The position numbers and the translations under genes were made by a program. A DNA stretch of 64,000 nt from Halictus rubicundus (taxonomy: Eukaryota; Arthropoda; Insecta; Hymenoptera; Halictidae). Location: contig NW_027488627.1 in assembly GCF_050948215.1 (NCBI RefSeq), positions 1-64,000 of the forward strand, in the 5' to 3' direction. Shown piece by piece: positions 1 through 13,161 of the stretch. The notes beneath the pieces were generated by a model, which did not search any database, was not told the DNA's origin, and saw only the letters and a program-made list of their open reading frames with translations. Positions within the stretch are counted from its first letter, which is position 1. The number at the start of each line of letters is the position of its first letter.

Positions 1-129
1 TATCCTCTATCCTATCCTATCCTATTCTCTGTCCTATACTATCCTCTAACCTATCCTATCCTATATCCTATAATATCCTCTATCCTATACCATCCTCTAA
101 CGTATCCTATACCCTATCCTATCCTATCC

Positions 130-2010
130 TCTATCCTGTCGTATCCTCTGTCCTATCCTATCCTCTATCCTGTCGTATCGTCTGTCCTATACAATCCTCT
201 ATCCTATCCTATCCTCTATCCTGTCGTATTCTCTATCCTATACTATCCTCTAACCTATCCTATCCCCTATCCTATCCTATCCTCTATCCTGTCGTATTCT
301 CTATCCTATACTATCCTCTAACCTGTCCTATCCTCTATCCTATTCTATCCTCTATCCTATCCAATCGTCTATCCAATAATTTCCTCTATCCTATCCAATC
401 CTATAACCTATCCTCTATCCTATCCTATCCTCAATCCTATCCTATCCCCTATCCTATCCTATCCTCTATCCTGTCGTATTCTCTATCCTCTATCCTATCC
501 TCTATCCTATCCTATCCTCAATCCTGTCCTATCCCGTATCCTTTCCTATCCTCTATCCTATCCTATCCTCAATCCTATCCTATCCCCTATCCTATCCTAT
601 CCTCTATCCTATCCTATCCTCTATCCTATCCTATCCTCTATCCTATCCTATCCTCTATCCTATCCTATCCTCTATCCTATCCTATCCTCTATCCTATCCT
701 ATCCTCTATCCTATCCTATCGTATCCTCTATCCTATCCTCTATAATATCCTATCCTCAATCCTATGGTATCCTCTACCCTATCTTATCCTCTATCCTATC
801 CTCTATCCTAATCGTATCCTCTATCCTATCCCATCCTCTATCCTTTCTTATCCTCTATCCTATCCTATCCTCTATCCTATCCCATCCTCCATCCTATCCT
901 ATCCTCTATCCAATCCTTTCATATCCTCTATTCTATCCTATCCTCTATCCTATGCAATCCCCTATCTTATCCTCTATCCTATCCTATCCTCAATCCTATC
1001 CAATCCTTTACAATATCCTCTATCCTATCCTCTATCCTATCCTATCCTCAATCCTACCTTATCCCATATCCTATCCGATCCTCTAACCTATCCTATCCTC
1101 TATCCTATCGTATCCTCTATCCTACCCCTTCTTCTATCCTATGCTATCCTCTATCCTATCCTATCATCTATCCTATAGTATCCTCTATTCTATCCTATCC
1201 TCTATCCTATCCAATCCCCTATCCTATCCTCTATCCTCTCCTATCCTGTATCCTCTCCAATCCCCTATTCTATCCTCTATCCTATCCTATCCTCTATCCT
1301 ATCCTGTCCTCTATCCTATCCTGTCCTCTATTCTATCCTATCCTCTATCCTATTCTATCCCCTATCCTATACTATCCTCTATCCTATCCTCTCCTCTATC
1401 CTATCGTATCCTCTATCCTACCCCATCCTCTATCCTATCCTATCCTCTATCCTATCCTATCCTCTATCCTATCCTATTATCTATCCTATAATATCCTCTA
1501 TTCTATCCTATCCTCTATCCTATCCAATCCCCTATCCAATCCTATCTCTATCCTCTCCAATGCGCTATCCTATCCTCTATCCTATCCTATCGTCTATCCT
1601 GTCGTATCGCCTGTCCTATCCTATCCTCTATCCTATCCTCTATCCTATCCTCTACCCTATCGTCTACCCTATAATATCCAATATCCTATCCAATCCTCTA
1701 TCCTATCCTGTCCTCTATCCTATTCTATCCTCTATCCTATCGTATCCTCGATCCTATCACATCCTCTATCCTATCCTATCGTCTATCCTACAATATCCCC
1801 TATCCTATCCAATCCTCTATCCTATCCTCTATCCTATCCTCTATCCTATCCTCTATCCTATCCTCTATTCTATCCCCTATCCTACCCTATCTTCTATCCT
1901 ATCCTATCCTCTATCCTATACAATCCTCTATCCTGTCCTATCCTCTATCCTATACAATCCTCTATCCTATCCTATCCTCTATCCTATCGTATCCTCTATC
2001 CTATCCTATC
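130..2010. repeat. Sub-block a, first copy inside A1
   Basis: This stretch shares a specific order of variant words with 5680-7785. Examples are the CTGTCGTATCG cluster near 140-200, TATGGTATCC at 763, TATGCTATCC at 1139 and CCAATGCGC at 1557. Offsets to the second copy fall from 5888 (763) to 5841 (1141) to 5778 (1560), so several short blocks were gained or lost between the copies. It is therefore an older duplication than the A1/A2 pair. A third version lies in A2. Confidence 0.75.
589..719. repeat. Homogeneous 17-bp array (about 7-8 units)
   Basis: A run of the 17-bp unit with no visible variant, closed on the right by a CGTAT variant at 720-724. The same array is present in A2 at about 12447-12577. 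Variant-free runs are candidates for the most recent local amplification. Confidence 0.8.
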
Positions 2011-5000
2011 CTCTATCCTTTCCTATCCTCTATCCTATCCTATCCTCTATCCTATCCTATCCTCTATCCTATCCTATCCTCTATCCTATCCTATCCTCTA
2101 TCCTATCCTATCCTCTATCCTATCCTATCCTATTCTCTATCCTATACTATCCTCTATCCTATCCTATCCTATATCCTATAATATCCTCTATCCTATACCA
2201 TCCTCTAACGTATCCTATCCCCTATCCTATCCTATCCTCTATCCTGTCGTATCCTCTGTCCTATCCTATCCTCTATCCTGTCGTATCGTCTGTCCTATAC
2301 AATCCTCTATCCTATCCTATCCTCTGTCCTATCGTATCCTATATCCTAACCCATCCTCTATCGTATACTATCCGCTATCCTATCATCTATCCTATCCTAT
2401 CCTCTATCCTATCGTATCCTCTATCCTATCCCATCCTCTATCGTATCCTATCCTCTATCCTATCATATCCTATATCCTATAATATCCTCAATCCTATCCA
2501 ATCCTCTATCCTACCCTCTATCCTATCCTCTATCCTACCCTCTATCCTATAATATCCTCTATCCTATCCTCTATCCTATCCTCTATCCTATCCCCTATCC
2601 TATCCTATCCTCTATCCTATACAATCCTCTATCCTATCCTATCCTCTATCCTATCCAATCGTCTATCCTATAATTTCCTCTATAATATCCAATCCTCTAT
2701 CCTATCCTCTATCCTATCCTATCCTCAATCCTATCCTATCCCCTATCCTATCCTATCCTCTATCCTGTCGTATTCTCTATCCTATACTATCCTCAATCCT
2801 ATCCTATCCCCTATCCTATCCTATCCTCTATCCTGTCGTATTCTCTATCCTATACTATCCTCTAACCTATCCTATCCCCTATCCTATCCTATCCTCTATC
2901 CTGTCGTATTCTCTATCCTATACTATCCTCTAACCTATCCTATCCTCTATCCTATTCTATCCTCTATCCTATCCAATCGTCTATCCAATAATTTCCTCTA
3001 TCCTATCCAATCCTCTAACCTATCCTCTATCCTATCCTATCCTCAATCCTATCCTATCCCCTATCCTATCCTATCCTCTAACCTATCCTATCATCTATCC
3101 TATTCTATCCTCTATCCTATCCTATCCTCTATCCTATCCTATCCTCTATCCTATCCTATCCTCTATCCTATCCAATCGTCTATCCTATAATTTCCTCTAT
3201 CCTATCCAATCCTCTATCCTATCCTCTATCCTATCCCATCCTCAATCCTATCCTATCCCCTATCCTGTCGTATTCTCTATCCTATACTATCCTCTAACCT
3301 ATCATATCCTCTATCCTATTCTATCCTGTATCCTATCGTATCCTCTATCCTATCACATCCTCTATCCTATCCTATCGTCTATCCTACAATATCCCCTATC
3401 CTATCCAATCCTCTATCCTATCCTCTATCCAATCGTCTATCCTATAATTTCCTCTATCCTATCCAATCCTCTATCCTATCCTCTATCCTATCCTATCCTC
3501 AATCCTGTCGTATTCTCTATCCTATACTATCCTCAATCATATCCTATCCCCTATCCTATCCTATCCTCTATCCTGTCGTATTCTCTATCCTATACTATCC
3601 TCTAACCTATCCTATCCTCTATCCTATTCTATCCTCTAACCTATCGTATCCTCCATCCTATCCTATCCTCTATTCTATCGTAACCTCTATCCTTTCCCAT
3701 CCTTTATCGTATCCTATCCTCTATCCTATCCTATCCTCAATGCTATCCTGTATCCTATCCAATCCTCTATCCTATCCTATCATCTATCCTATCGTATCCT
3801 CTTTCCTATCCCATCCTCAAACGTATCCTATCCTCTATCCTATCCTATCCTATATCCTATAATATCCTCTATCCTATCCCATCATCTGACGTATCCAATC
3901 CTCTATCCTATCCTCTATCATATCCTCTATCCTATACTCTATCCTATCGTCTATCCTATAATATCCAATATCCTATCCAAACCTCTATCCTATCCTCCAT
4001 CCTATCCTATCCTCTATTCTATCGTAACCTCTATCCTTTCCCATCCTTTATCGTATCCTATCCTCTATTGTATCCTATCCTATATCCTATAATATCCTCA
4101 ATCCTATCCAATCCTCTATCCTATCCTCTTTCCTATCCTCTATCCTATCCTCTATCCTATCCTATCCTCAATCCTATCATATCCCCTATCCTATCCTATC
4201 CTCTATCCTGTCGTATCGTCTGTCCTATACTATCCTCTATCCTATCCTATCCTATTCTCTATCCTATACTATCCTCTAACCTATCCTATCCTATATCCTA
4301 TAATATCCTCTATCCTATACCATCCTCTAACGTATCCTATCCCCTATCCTATCCTATCCTCTATCCTGTCGTATCCTCTGTCCTATCCTATCCTCTATCC
4401 TGTCGTACCGTCTGTCCTAACCCATCCTCTATCGTATCCTATCATCTATCCTATCATCTATCCTATCCTATCCTCTATCCTATCGTATCCTCTATCCTAT
4501 CCCATCCTCTATCGTATCCTATCCTCTATCCTATCATATCCTATATCCTATAATATCCTCAATCCTATCCAATCCTCTATCCTACCCTCTATCCTATCCT
4601 CTATCCTACCCTCTATCCTATCCTATCCTCTATCTATCCTCTATCCTATCCTCTATCCTATCCCCTATCCTATCCAATCCTCTATCCTATCCTATCATCT
4701 ATCCTATCGTATCCTCTTACCTATCCCATCCTCAAACGTATCCTATCCTCTATCCTATCCTATCCTCTATCCTATACAATTCTCTATCCTATCCTATACT
4801 CTATCCTATCGTATCCTCTATCCTATCCCATCCTCTATCGTAACCTATCCTCTATCCTATCATATCCTATATCCTATAATATCCTCAATCCTATCCAATC
4901 CTCTATCCTACCCTCTATCCTATCCTCTATCCTATCCTATCCTATTCCCTATCCTATCCTATCCTCTATCCTGTCGTATCTTCTGTCCTATCCTATCGTC

Positions 5001-5679
5001 TATCCTGTCGTACCGCCTGTCCTATCCTATCCTCTATCCTATCCTCTATCCTATCCTCTACCCTATCGTCTACCCTGTAATATCCAATATCCTATCCAAT
5101 CCTCTATCCTATCCTCTATCCTATCCTATATTCTATCCTATTCTATCCTCTATCCTATCGTATCCTCCATCCTATCACATCCTCTATCCTATCCTATCGT
5201 CTATCCTACAATATCCCCTATCCTATCCTATCCTCTATCCTATCCCCTATCCTACCCTATCTTCTATCCTATCCTATCCTCTATCCTATACAATCCTCTA
5301 TCCTGTCCTATCCTCTATCCTATACAATCCTCTATCCTATCCTATCCTCTATCCTATCGTATCCTCTATCCTATCCTATCCTCTATCCTATCCTATACTC
5401 TATACTATCGTATCCTCTATCCTATCCCATCCTCTATCCTATCCAATCGTCTATCCTATAATTTCCTCTATCCTATCCAATCCTCTATACTATCCTCTAT
5501 CCTATCCTATCCTCAATCCTATCCTATCCCCTATCCTATCCAATCCTCTATCCTATCCTCTATCCTATCCTCTATCCTATCCTCTATCCTATCCCCTATC
5601 CTATCCTATCCCATATTCTATCCTATCCTCTATCCTATACAATCCTCTAACCTATCCTATCCTCTATCCAATTCTATCC
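2011..5679. repeat. Middle of block A1, variant-rich satellite
   Basis: Mixed 12- and 17-bp words with many phased variants. Seen: repeated GTCGTATTCTCTAT clusters at 2760-2930, 3260-3300 and 3500-3600; CGTAACC at 3679 and 4023; CAATGCTATCC near 3740; an isolated 4-bp-short word (CTCTATCTATCC) near 4629. Parts of 3640-4600 and 4940-5690 are repeated at 9980-10925 and 10955-11690 with offsets near 6.33 and 6.02 kb. The same stretch, as 13868-17417, makes up most of the 4256-bp unit duplicated in A2. Confidence 0.75.
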
Positions 5680-5769
5680 TCTATCCTGTCGTATCCTCTG
5701 TCCTATCCTATCCTCTATCCTGTCGTATCGTCTGTCCTATACAATCCTCTATCCTATCCTATCCTCTAT

Positions 5770-5945
5770 CCTGTCGTATTCTCTATCCTATACTATCCTC
5801 TAACCTATCCTATCCCCTATCCTATCCTATCCTCTATCCTGTCGTATTCTCTATCCTATACTATCCTCTAACCTATCCTATCCCCTATCCTATCCTATCC
5901 TCTATCCTGTCGTATTCTCTATCCTATACTATCCTCTAACCTGTC
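5770..5945. repeat. 68-bp subrepeat (four 17-bp units), three tandem copies
   Basis: The word GTCGTATTCTCTATCC recurs at 68-bp spacing, each time followed by CTATACTATCC, CTCTAACC and CCCCTATCC. I counted 68 bp between the repeated G residues, exactly four 17-bp units. Copy A2 (about 21888-21990) and the older paralogue at about 225-315 have two. This copy-number difference accounts for 68 of the 85 bp by which the A1/A2 offset changes in this region. Confidence 0.8.
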
Positions 5946-6405
5946 CTATCCTCTATCCTATTCTATCCTCTATCCTATCCAATCGTCTATCCAATAATTT
6001 CCTCTATCCTATCCAATCCTCTAACCTATCCTCTATCCTATCCTATCCTCAATCCTATCCTATCCCCTATCCTATCCTATCCTCTATCCTGTCGTATTCT
6101 CTATCCTATACTATCCTCAATCCTATCCTATCCTATCCTCTATCCTGTCGTATTCTCTATCCTATACTATCCTCTATCCTATCCTCTATCCTATCCTATC
6201 CTCAATCCTGTCCTATCCCGTATCCTTTCCTATCCTCTATCCTATCCTATCCTCAATCCTATCCTATCCCCTATCCTATCCTATCCCCTATCCTATCGTA
6301 TCATCTGTCCTATCCTATCCTCTATCCCATCCTATCCCCTATCCTATAATATCCTCTATCCTATCCTATCCTCTATCCTATCCTATCCTGTATCCTATAA
6401 TATCT

Positions 6406-6607
6406 TCTATCCTATCCTATCCTCTATCCTATCCTATCCTCTATCCTATCCTATCCTCTATCCTATCCTATCCTCTATCCTATCCTATCCTCTATCCTAT
6501 CCTATCCTCTATCCTATCCTATCCTCTATCCTATCCTATCCTCTATCCTATCCTATCCTCTATCCTATCCTATCCTCTATCCTATCCTATCCTCTATCCT
6601 ATCCTAT
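6406..6607. repeat. Homogeneous 17-bp array (about 12 units)
   Basis: Variant-free run between the CTTCTAT word at about 6402 and the CGTAT variant at 6608. The A2 equivalent, 22451-22635, is exactly 17 bp shorter (185 against 202 bp), so one whole unit was gained or lost since the A duplication. Confidence 0.85.
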
Positions 6608-7797
6608 CGTATCCTCTATCCTATCCTCTATAATATCCTATCCTCAATCCTATGGTATCCTCTACCCTATCCTATCCTCTATCCTATCCTCTATCCTATC
6701 GTATCCTCTATCCTATCCCATCCTCTATCCTTTCTTATTATCTATCCTATCCTATCCTCTATCCTATCCCATCCTCCATCCTATCCTATCCTCTATCCAA
6801 TCCTTTAATATCCTCTATTCTATCCTATCCTCTATCCTATGCAATCCTTTACCGTATCCTCTATCCTATCCTCTATCCTATCCTATCCTCAATCCTACCT
6901 TATCCCATATCCTATCCGATCGTCTAACCTATCCTATCCTCTATCCTATCGTATCCTCTATCCTACCCCTTCCTCTATCCTATGCTATCCTCTATCCTAT
7001 CCTATCATCTATCCTATAATATCCTCTATTCTATCCTATCCTCTATCCTATCCAATCCCCTATCCTATCCTCTATCCTATCCTGTCCTCTATCCTATCCT
7101 GTCCTCTATTCTATCCTATCCTCTATCCTATTCTATCCCCTATCCTATACTATCCTCTATCCTATTCTCTCCTCTATCCTATCGTATCCTCTATCCTACC
7201 CCATCCTCTATCCTATCCTATCCTCTATCCTATCCTATCCTCTATCCTATCCTATTATCTATCCTATAATATCCTCTATTCTATCCTATATTCTATCCTA
7301 TCCAATCCCCTATCCAATCCTATCTCTATCCTCTCCAATGCGCTATCCTATCCTCTATCCTATCCTATCGTCTATCCTGTCGTATCGCCTGTCCTATCCT
7401 ATCCTCTATCCTATCCTCTATCCTATCCTCTACCCTATCGTCTACCCTATAATATCCAATATCCTATCCAATCCTCTATCCTATCCTATCCTCTATCCTA
7501 TTCTATCCTCTATCCTATCGTATCCTCTATCCTATCACATCCTCTATCCTATCCTATCGTCTATCCTACAATATCCCCTATCATATCCAATCCTCTATCC
7601 TATCCTCTATCCTATCCTCTATCCTATCCTCTATCCTATCCTCTATCCTATCCCCTATCCTACCCTATCTTCTATCCTATCCTATCCTCTATCCTATACA
7701 ATCCTCTATCCTGTCCTATCCTCTATCCTATACAATCCTCTATCCTATCCTATCCTCTATCCTATCGTATCCTCTATCCTATCCTAGCCTCTATTCT

Positions 7798-8135
7798 ATC
7801 CTATCCTCTATCCTATCCTATCCTCTATCCTATCCTATCCTCTATCCTATCCTATCCTCTATCCTATCCTATCCTCTATCCTATCCTATCCTCTATCCTA
7901 TCCTATCCTCTATCCTATCCTATCCTATTCTCTATCCTATACTATCCTCTATCCTATCGTATCCTCTATCCTATCCTATCCTCTATCCTATCCTATCCTC
8001 TATCCTATCCTATCCTCTATCCTATCCTATCCTCTATCCTATCCTATCCTCTATCCTATCCTATCCTCTATCCTATCCTATCCTCTATCCTATCCTATCC
8101 TCTATCCTATCCTATCCTCTATCCTATCCTATCCT
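7798..8135. repeat. Two homogeneous 17-bp arrays separated by a variant cluster
   Basis: Variant-free runs at about 7798-7926 and 7961-8135 flank a short TATTCTCT...CTATACTATCC...CGTAT cluster. In A2 the second array (23989-24180) is one 17-bp unit longer, opposite in sign to the change at 6406-6607. That single unit shifts the + strand frame, which is why the apparent open frames in the two copies end at different stops. Confidence 0.8.
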
Positions 8136-8319
8136 ATTCTCTATCCTATACTATCCTCTAACCTATCCTATCCTATATCCTATAATATCCTCTATCCTAT
8201 ACCATCCTCTAACGTATCCTATCCCCTATCCTATCCTATCCTCTAGCCTGTCGTATCCTCTGTCCTATCCTATCCTCTATCCTGTCGTATCGTCTGTCCT
8301 ATACAATCATCTATCCTAT

Positions 8320-8640
8320 CCTATCCTCTATCCTATCGTATCATCTATCCTATCCCATCCTCTATCGTATCCTATCCTCTATCCTATCCTCTATCCTATC
8401 CTATCCTCTATCCTATCCTATCCTCTATCCTATCCTATCCTCTATCCTATCCTATCCTCTATCCTATCCTATCCTCTATCCTATCCTATCCTCTATCCTA
8501 TCCTATCCTCTATCCTATCCTATCCTATTCTCTATCCTATCCTATCCTCTATCCTATCGTATCATCTATCCTATCCCATCCTCTATCGTATCCTATCCTC
8601 TATCCTATCCTCTATCCTATCCTATCCTCTATCCTATCCT
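8320..8640. repeat. Local tandem duplication at the right end of A1
   Basis: The cluster CTATCGTATCATCTATCC followed by CCCATCC and TATCGTATCC occurs at about 8334 and again at about 8550. The two are separated by a variant-free 17-bp array (about 8384-8525). The A1/A2 homology ends inside this stretch, at 8413. Confidence 0.7.
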
Positions 8641-9700
8641 ATCCTCTATCCTATCCTATCCTGTATCCTATCCAATCGCCTATCCTATCCTCTATACTAT
8701 CCTATCCTCAATCCTATACTATCCTCTACCCTATCCTATCCTCTATTCTATCCTATCCTCTATCCTATCAAATCCTCTATTCTATAATATCCTCTATCCT
8801 ATCCAATCCTCTATCCTATCCTCTATCCTATCCTATCCAATCGCCTATCCTATCCTCTATCCTATCCTATCCTCTATTCTATCTAATCCTCTATCCTATC
8901 CCATCCTCTATCGTATCCTATCCTCTATCCTATCGTATCCTATATCCTATAATATCCTCTATCCTATCCTATACGTTATCCTATCCTATCCTCTATCCTA
9001 TCCTATCCTATCCTCTATCCTACCCTATCCTCTATCCTATCCTATCCTCTATCCTATCCTATTCTCTATCCTATCCGATCCTCTCACCTATCCTATTCTC
9101 TATCCTATCCTATCCTCTATCCTGTCCTATCCTCTATCCTATCCTATCCTCTATCCTATCCTATCCTATATCCCATATTTTCCTCAATCCTATCCTATCC
9201 TCTATCCTATCCAATCCCCTAACCTATCCTCTATCTTATAATATCCTCTATCCTATCCAATCCCCTATCCTATCCTCAATCCTATCCTATCCCCTACCTT
9301 ATCCTATCCTATCCTATCCTTTATCCTATCCTATCCTCTATCCTATCCTATCCTCTATTCTATCCTATCCTCTATCCTATCGCATCCTCTATCCTATCCA
9401 ATCGTCTATCCTACAATATCCCCTATCCTATCCAATCCTCTATCCTATCCTCTATCCTATCCTCTATCCTATCGTCTATCCTATAATATCCCCTATCCTA
9501 TCCAATCCTCTATTCTATCCTCTATCCTATCCTATCCTCTATTCTATCCTATCCTCTATCCAATCGCATCCTCTATCCTATCCAAGCGTCTATCCTACAA
9601 TATCCCCTATCCTATCCTATCCTCTATCCTGTCGTATCGTCTGTCCTATCCTATCCTCTATCCTATCCTATCCTATTCTCTATCCTATACTATCCTCTAA
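8641..9700. repeat. Patch related to the 33-37 kb blocks
   Basis: Ordered variants CTGTATCC, CCAATCGCC, CTATACTATCC, CCTCAATCC, then GTTATCC, CTCTCACC and CCCATATTTTCC match 33253-34015. A following part with CCAAGCG at 9582 matches the blocks around 31695, 35549 and 37428. It is absent at the matching point of A2, where subfamily C follows instead. So it was inserted into, or exchanged between, blocks. Confidence 0.75.
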
Positions 9701-11858
9701 CCTATCCTATCCTATATCCTATAATATCCTCTATCCTATCCTATCCTGTGTCCTACCCTGTCCTCTATCCTATCCTATCCTCTATCCTATCCTATCCTCT
9801 ATCCTATCCTATCCTCTATCCTATCCTATCCTCTATCCTATACTATCCTCTATCATATCCTATCCTCTATCCTATCGCATCCTCTAACGTATCCAATCCT
9901 CTATCCTATCCTCTATCATATCCTCTATCCTATCCTCTATCCTATCGTCTATCCTATAATATCCAATATCCTATCCAAACCTCTATCCTATCCTCCATCC
10001 TATCCTATCCTCTATTCTATCGTAACCTCTATCCTTTCCCATCCTTTATCGTATCCTATCCTCTATCCTATCCTATCCTCAATGCTATCCTGTATCCTAT
10101 CCAATCCTCTATCCTATCCTATCATCTATCCTATCGTATCCTCTTTCCTATCCCATCCTCAAACGTATCCTATCCTCTATCCTATCCTATCCTATATCCT
10201 ATAATATCCTCTATCCTATCCCATCATCTGACGTATCCAATCCTCTATCCTATCCTCTATCATATCCTCTATCCTATCCTCTATCCTATCGTCTATCCTA
10301 TAATATCCAATATCCTATCCAAACCTCTATCCTATCCTCTATTCTATCGTAACCTCTATCCTTTCCCATCCTTTATCGTATCCTATCCTCTATTGTATCC
10401 TATCCTATATCCTATAATATCCTCAATCCTATCCAATCCTCTATCCTATCCTCTTTCCTATCCTCTATCCTATCCTCTATCCTATCCTATCCTCAATCCT
10501 ATCATATCCCCTATCCTATCCTATCCTCTATCCTGTCGTATCGTCTGTCCTATCCTATCCTCTATCCTATCCTATCCTATTCTCTATCCTATACTATCCT
10601 CTAACCTATCCTATCCTATATCCTATAATATCCTCTATCCTATCCCATCCTCTATCGTATCCTATCCTCTATCCTATCATATCCTATATCCTATAATATC
10701 CTTAATCCTATCCAATCCTCTATCCTACCCTCTATCCTATCCTCTATCCTACCCTCTATCCTATCCTATCCTCTATCTATCCTCTATCCTATCCTCTATC
10801 CTATCCCCTATCCTATCCAATCCTCTATCCTATCCTATCATCTATCCTATCGTATCCTCTTACCTATCCCATCCTCAAACGTATCCTATCCTCTATCCTA
10901 TGCTATCCTATATCCTATAATATCCTCTATCCTATCCCATCATCTGACGTATCCTATCCTCTATCCTATCCTATCCTCTATCCTGTCGTATCTTCTGTCC
11001 TATCCTATCGTCTATCCTGTCGTACCGCCTGTCCTATCCTATCCTCTATCCTATCCTCTATCCTATCCTCTACCCTATCGTCTACCCTGTAATATCCAAT
11101 ATCCTATCCAATCCTCTATCCTATCCTCTATCCTATCCTATATTCTATCCTATTCTATCCTCTATCCTATCGTATCCTCTATCCTATCACATCCTCTATC
11201 CTATCCTATCGTCTATCCTACAATATCCCCTATCCTATCCTATCCTCTATCCTATCCCCTATCCTACCCTATCTTCTATCCTATCCTATCCTCTATCCTA
11301 TACAATCCTCTATCCTGTCCTATCCTCTATCCTATACTATCCTCTATCCTATCCTATCCTCTATCCTATCGTATCCTCTATCCTATCCTATCCTCTATCC
11401 TATCCTATACTCTATACTATCGTATCCTCTATCCTATCCCATCCTCTATCCTATCCAATCGTCTATCCTATAATTTCCTCTATCCTATCCAATCCTCTAT
11501 ACTATCCTCTATCCTATCCTATCCTCAATCCTATCCTATCCCCTATCCTATCCAATCCTCTATCCTATCCTCTATCCTATCCTCTATCCTATCCTCTATC
11601 CTATCCCCTATCCTATCCTATCCCATATTCTATCCTATCCTCTATCCTATACAATCCTCTAACCTATCCTATCCTCTATCCAATTCTATCCTCTATCCTA
11701 TAGTATAGTCTATCCTATCCCATCCTTTATCCTATCCTATCGTCTATCCTATAATATCCTCTATCGTATCCTCTATCCTATCCTCTACCCTATCCTCAAT
11801 CCTATCATATCCCCTATCCTATCCTATCCTCTATCCTGTCGTATCGTCTGTCCTATCC
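9701..11858. repeat. Patch related to 3.6-5.7 kb of block A
   Basis: CGTAACC at 10021 and 10348 pairs with 3679 and 4023 (offsets 6342 and 6325). CCATATTC at 11633 pairs with 5611 (offset 6022). The right end (11700-11858) carries an otherwise rare TATAGTATAGTC word and leads straight into A2. This is a third, rearranged version of the middle of block A. Confidence 0.75.
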
Positions 11859-13161
11859 TATCCTCTATCCTATCCTATCCTATTCTCTGTCCTATACTAT
11901 CCTCTAACCTATCCTATCCTATATCCTATAATATCCTCTATCCTATACCATCCTCTAACGTATCCTATACCCTATCCTATCCTATCCTCTATCCTGTCGT
12001 ATCCTCTGTCCTATCCTATCCTCTATCCTGTCGTATCGTCTGTCCTATACAATCCTCTATCCTATCCTATCCTCTATCCTGTCGTATTCTCTATCCTATA
12101 CTATCCTCTAACCTATCCTATCCCCTATCCTATCCTATCCTCTATCCTGTCGTATTCTCTATCCTATACTATCCTCTAACCTGTCCTATCCTCTATCCTA
12201 TTCTATCCTCTATCCTATCCAATCGTCTATCCAATAATTTCCTCTATCCTATCCAATCCTATAACCTATCCTCTATCCTATCCTATCCTCAATCCTATCC
12301 TATCCCCTATCCTATCCTATCCTCTATCCTGTCGTATTCTCTATCCTCTATCCTATCCTCTATCCTATCCTATCCTCAATCCTGTCCTATCCCGTATCCT
12401 TTCCTATCCTCTATCCTATCCTATCCTCAATCCTATCCTATCCCCTATCCTATCCTATCCTCTATCCTATCCTATCCTCTATCCTATCCTATCCTCTATC
12501 CTATCCTATCCTCTATCCTATCCTATCCTCTATCCTATCCTATCCTCTATCCTATCCTATCCTCTATCCTATCCTATCGTATCCTCTATCCTATCCTCTA
12601 TAATATCCTATCCTCAATCCTATGGTATCCTCTACCCTATCCTATCCTCTATCCTATCCTCTATCCTATCGTATCCTCTATCCTATCCCATCCTCTATCC
12701 TTTCTTATCCTCTATCCTATCCTATCCTCTATCCTATCCCATCCTCCATCCTATCCTATCCTCTATCCAATCCTTTCATATCCTCTATTCTATCCTATCC
12801 TCTATCCTATGCAATCCCCTATCTTATCCTCTATCCTATCCTATCCTCAATCCTATCCAATCCTTTACCGTATCCTCTATCCTATCCTCTATCCTATCCT
12901 ATCCTCAATCCTACCTTATCCCATATCCTATCCGATCCTCTAACCTATCCTATCCTCTATCCTATCGTATCCTCTATCCTACCCCTTCTTCTATCCTATG
13001 CTATCCTCTATCCTATCCTATCATCTATCCTATAGTATCCTCTATTCTATCCTATCCTCTATCCTATCCAATCCCCTATCCTATCCTCTATCCTCTCCTA
13101 TCCTGTATCCTCTCCAATCCCCTATTCTATCCTCTATCCTATCCTATCCTCTATCCTATCC

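Larger units (their letters stand above)
5680..7785. repeat. Sub-block a', second copy inside A1
   Basis: Diverged partner of 130-2010, with the same ordered variant words (TATGGTATCC at 6651, TATGCTATCC at 6980, CCAATGCGC at 7335). It differs in carrying three instead of two tandem 68-bp subrepeats near 5770-5945 and in lacking several short blocks present in the first copy. Its A2 equivalent is about 21794-23813. Confidence 0.75.
1..8413. repeat. Higher-order block A, copy 1 (left-truncated)
   Basis: This block aligns nearly base for base with 11859-24458 once the 4256-bp tandem duplication there is set aside. Offsets: 11858 up to about position 764; 11857 after an extra A at 810-811; 16113 after the tandem duplication; 16045 after loss of a 68-bp unit; 16028 after loss of a 17-bp unit; 16045 again at the right end. 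The match ends where position 8414 reads A and 24459 reads G. Homology runs to base 1, so the true left edge lies outside the window. Only a handful of substitutions separate the copies (for example near 785, 1749 and 1867), so the duplication is recent relative to the divergence among the basic units. Confidence 0.9.

Noticed and set aside
1560..2552. Open frames of 70-583 codons, all on +, as protein genes
   Set aside because: They translate the satellite itself into a 17-residue Ser/Ile/Leu/Tyr/Pro cycle. They overlap in different frames, start at chance ATG variants and stop at chance TAA/TAG variants. They have no codon bias, domain or upstream signal distinct from the array, and copies change frame after 17-bp indels.
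4081..4100. TATAAT-like promoter boxes (CCTATAATATCC and CCTATAATTTCC words)
   Set aside because: They occur dozens of times as ordinary variants (AATAT or AATTT replacing CCTAT), without a matched upstream element or any downstream gene.
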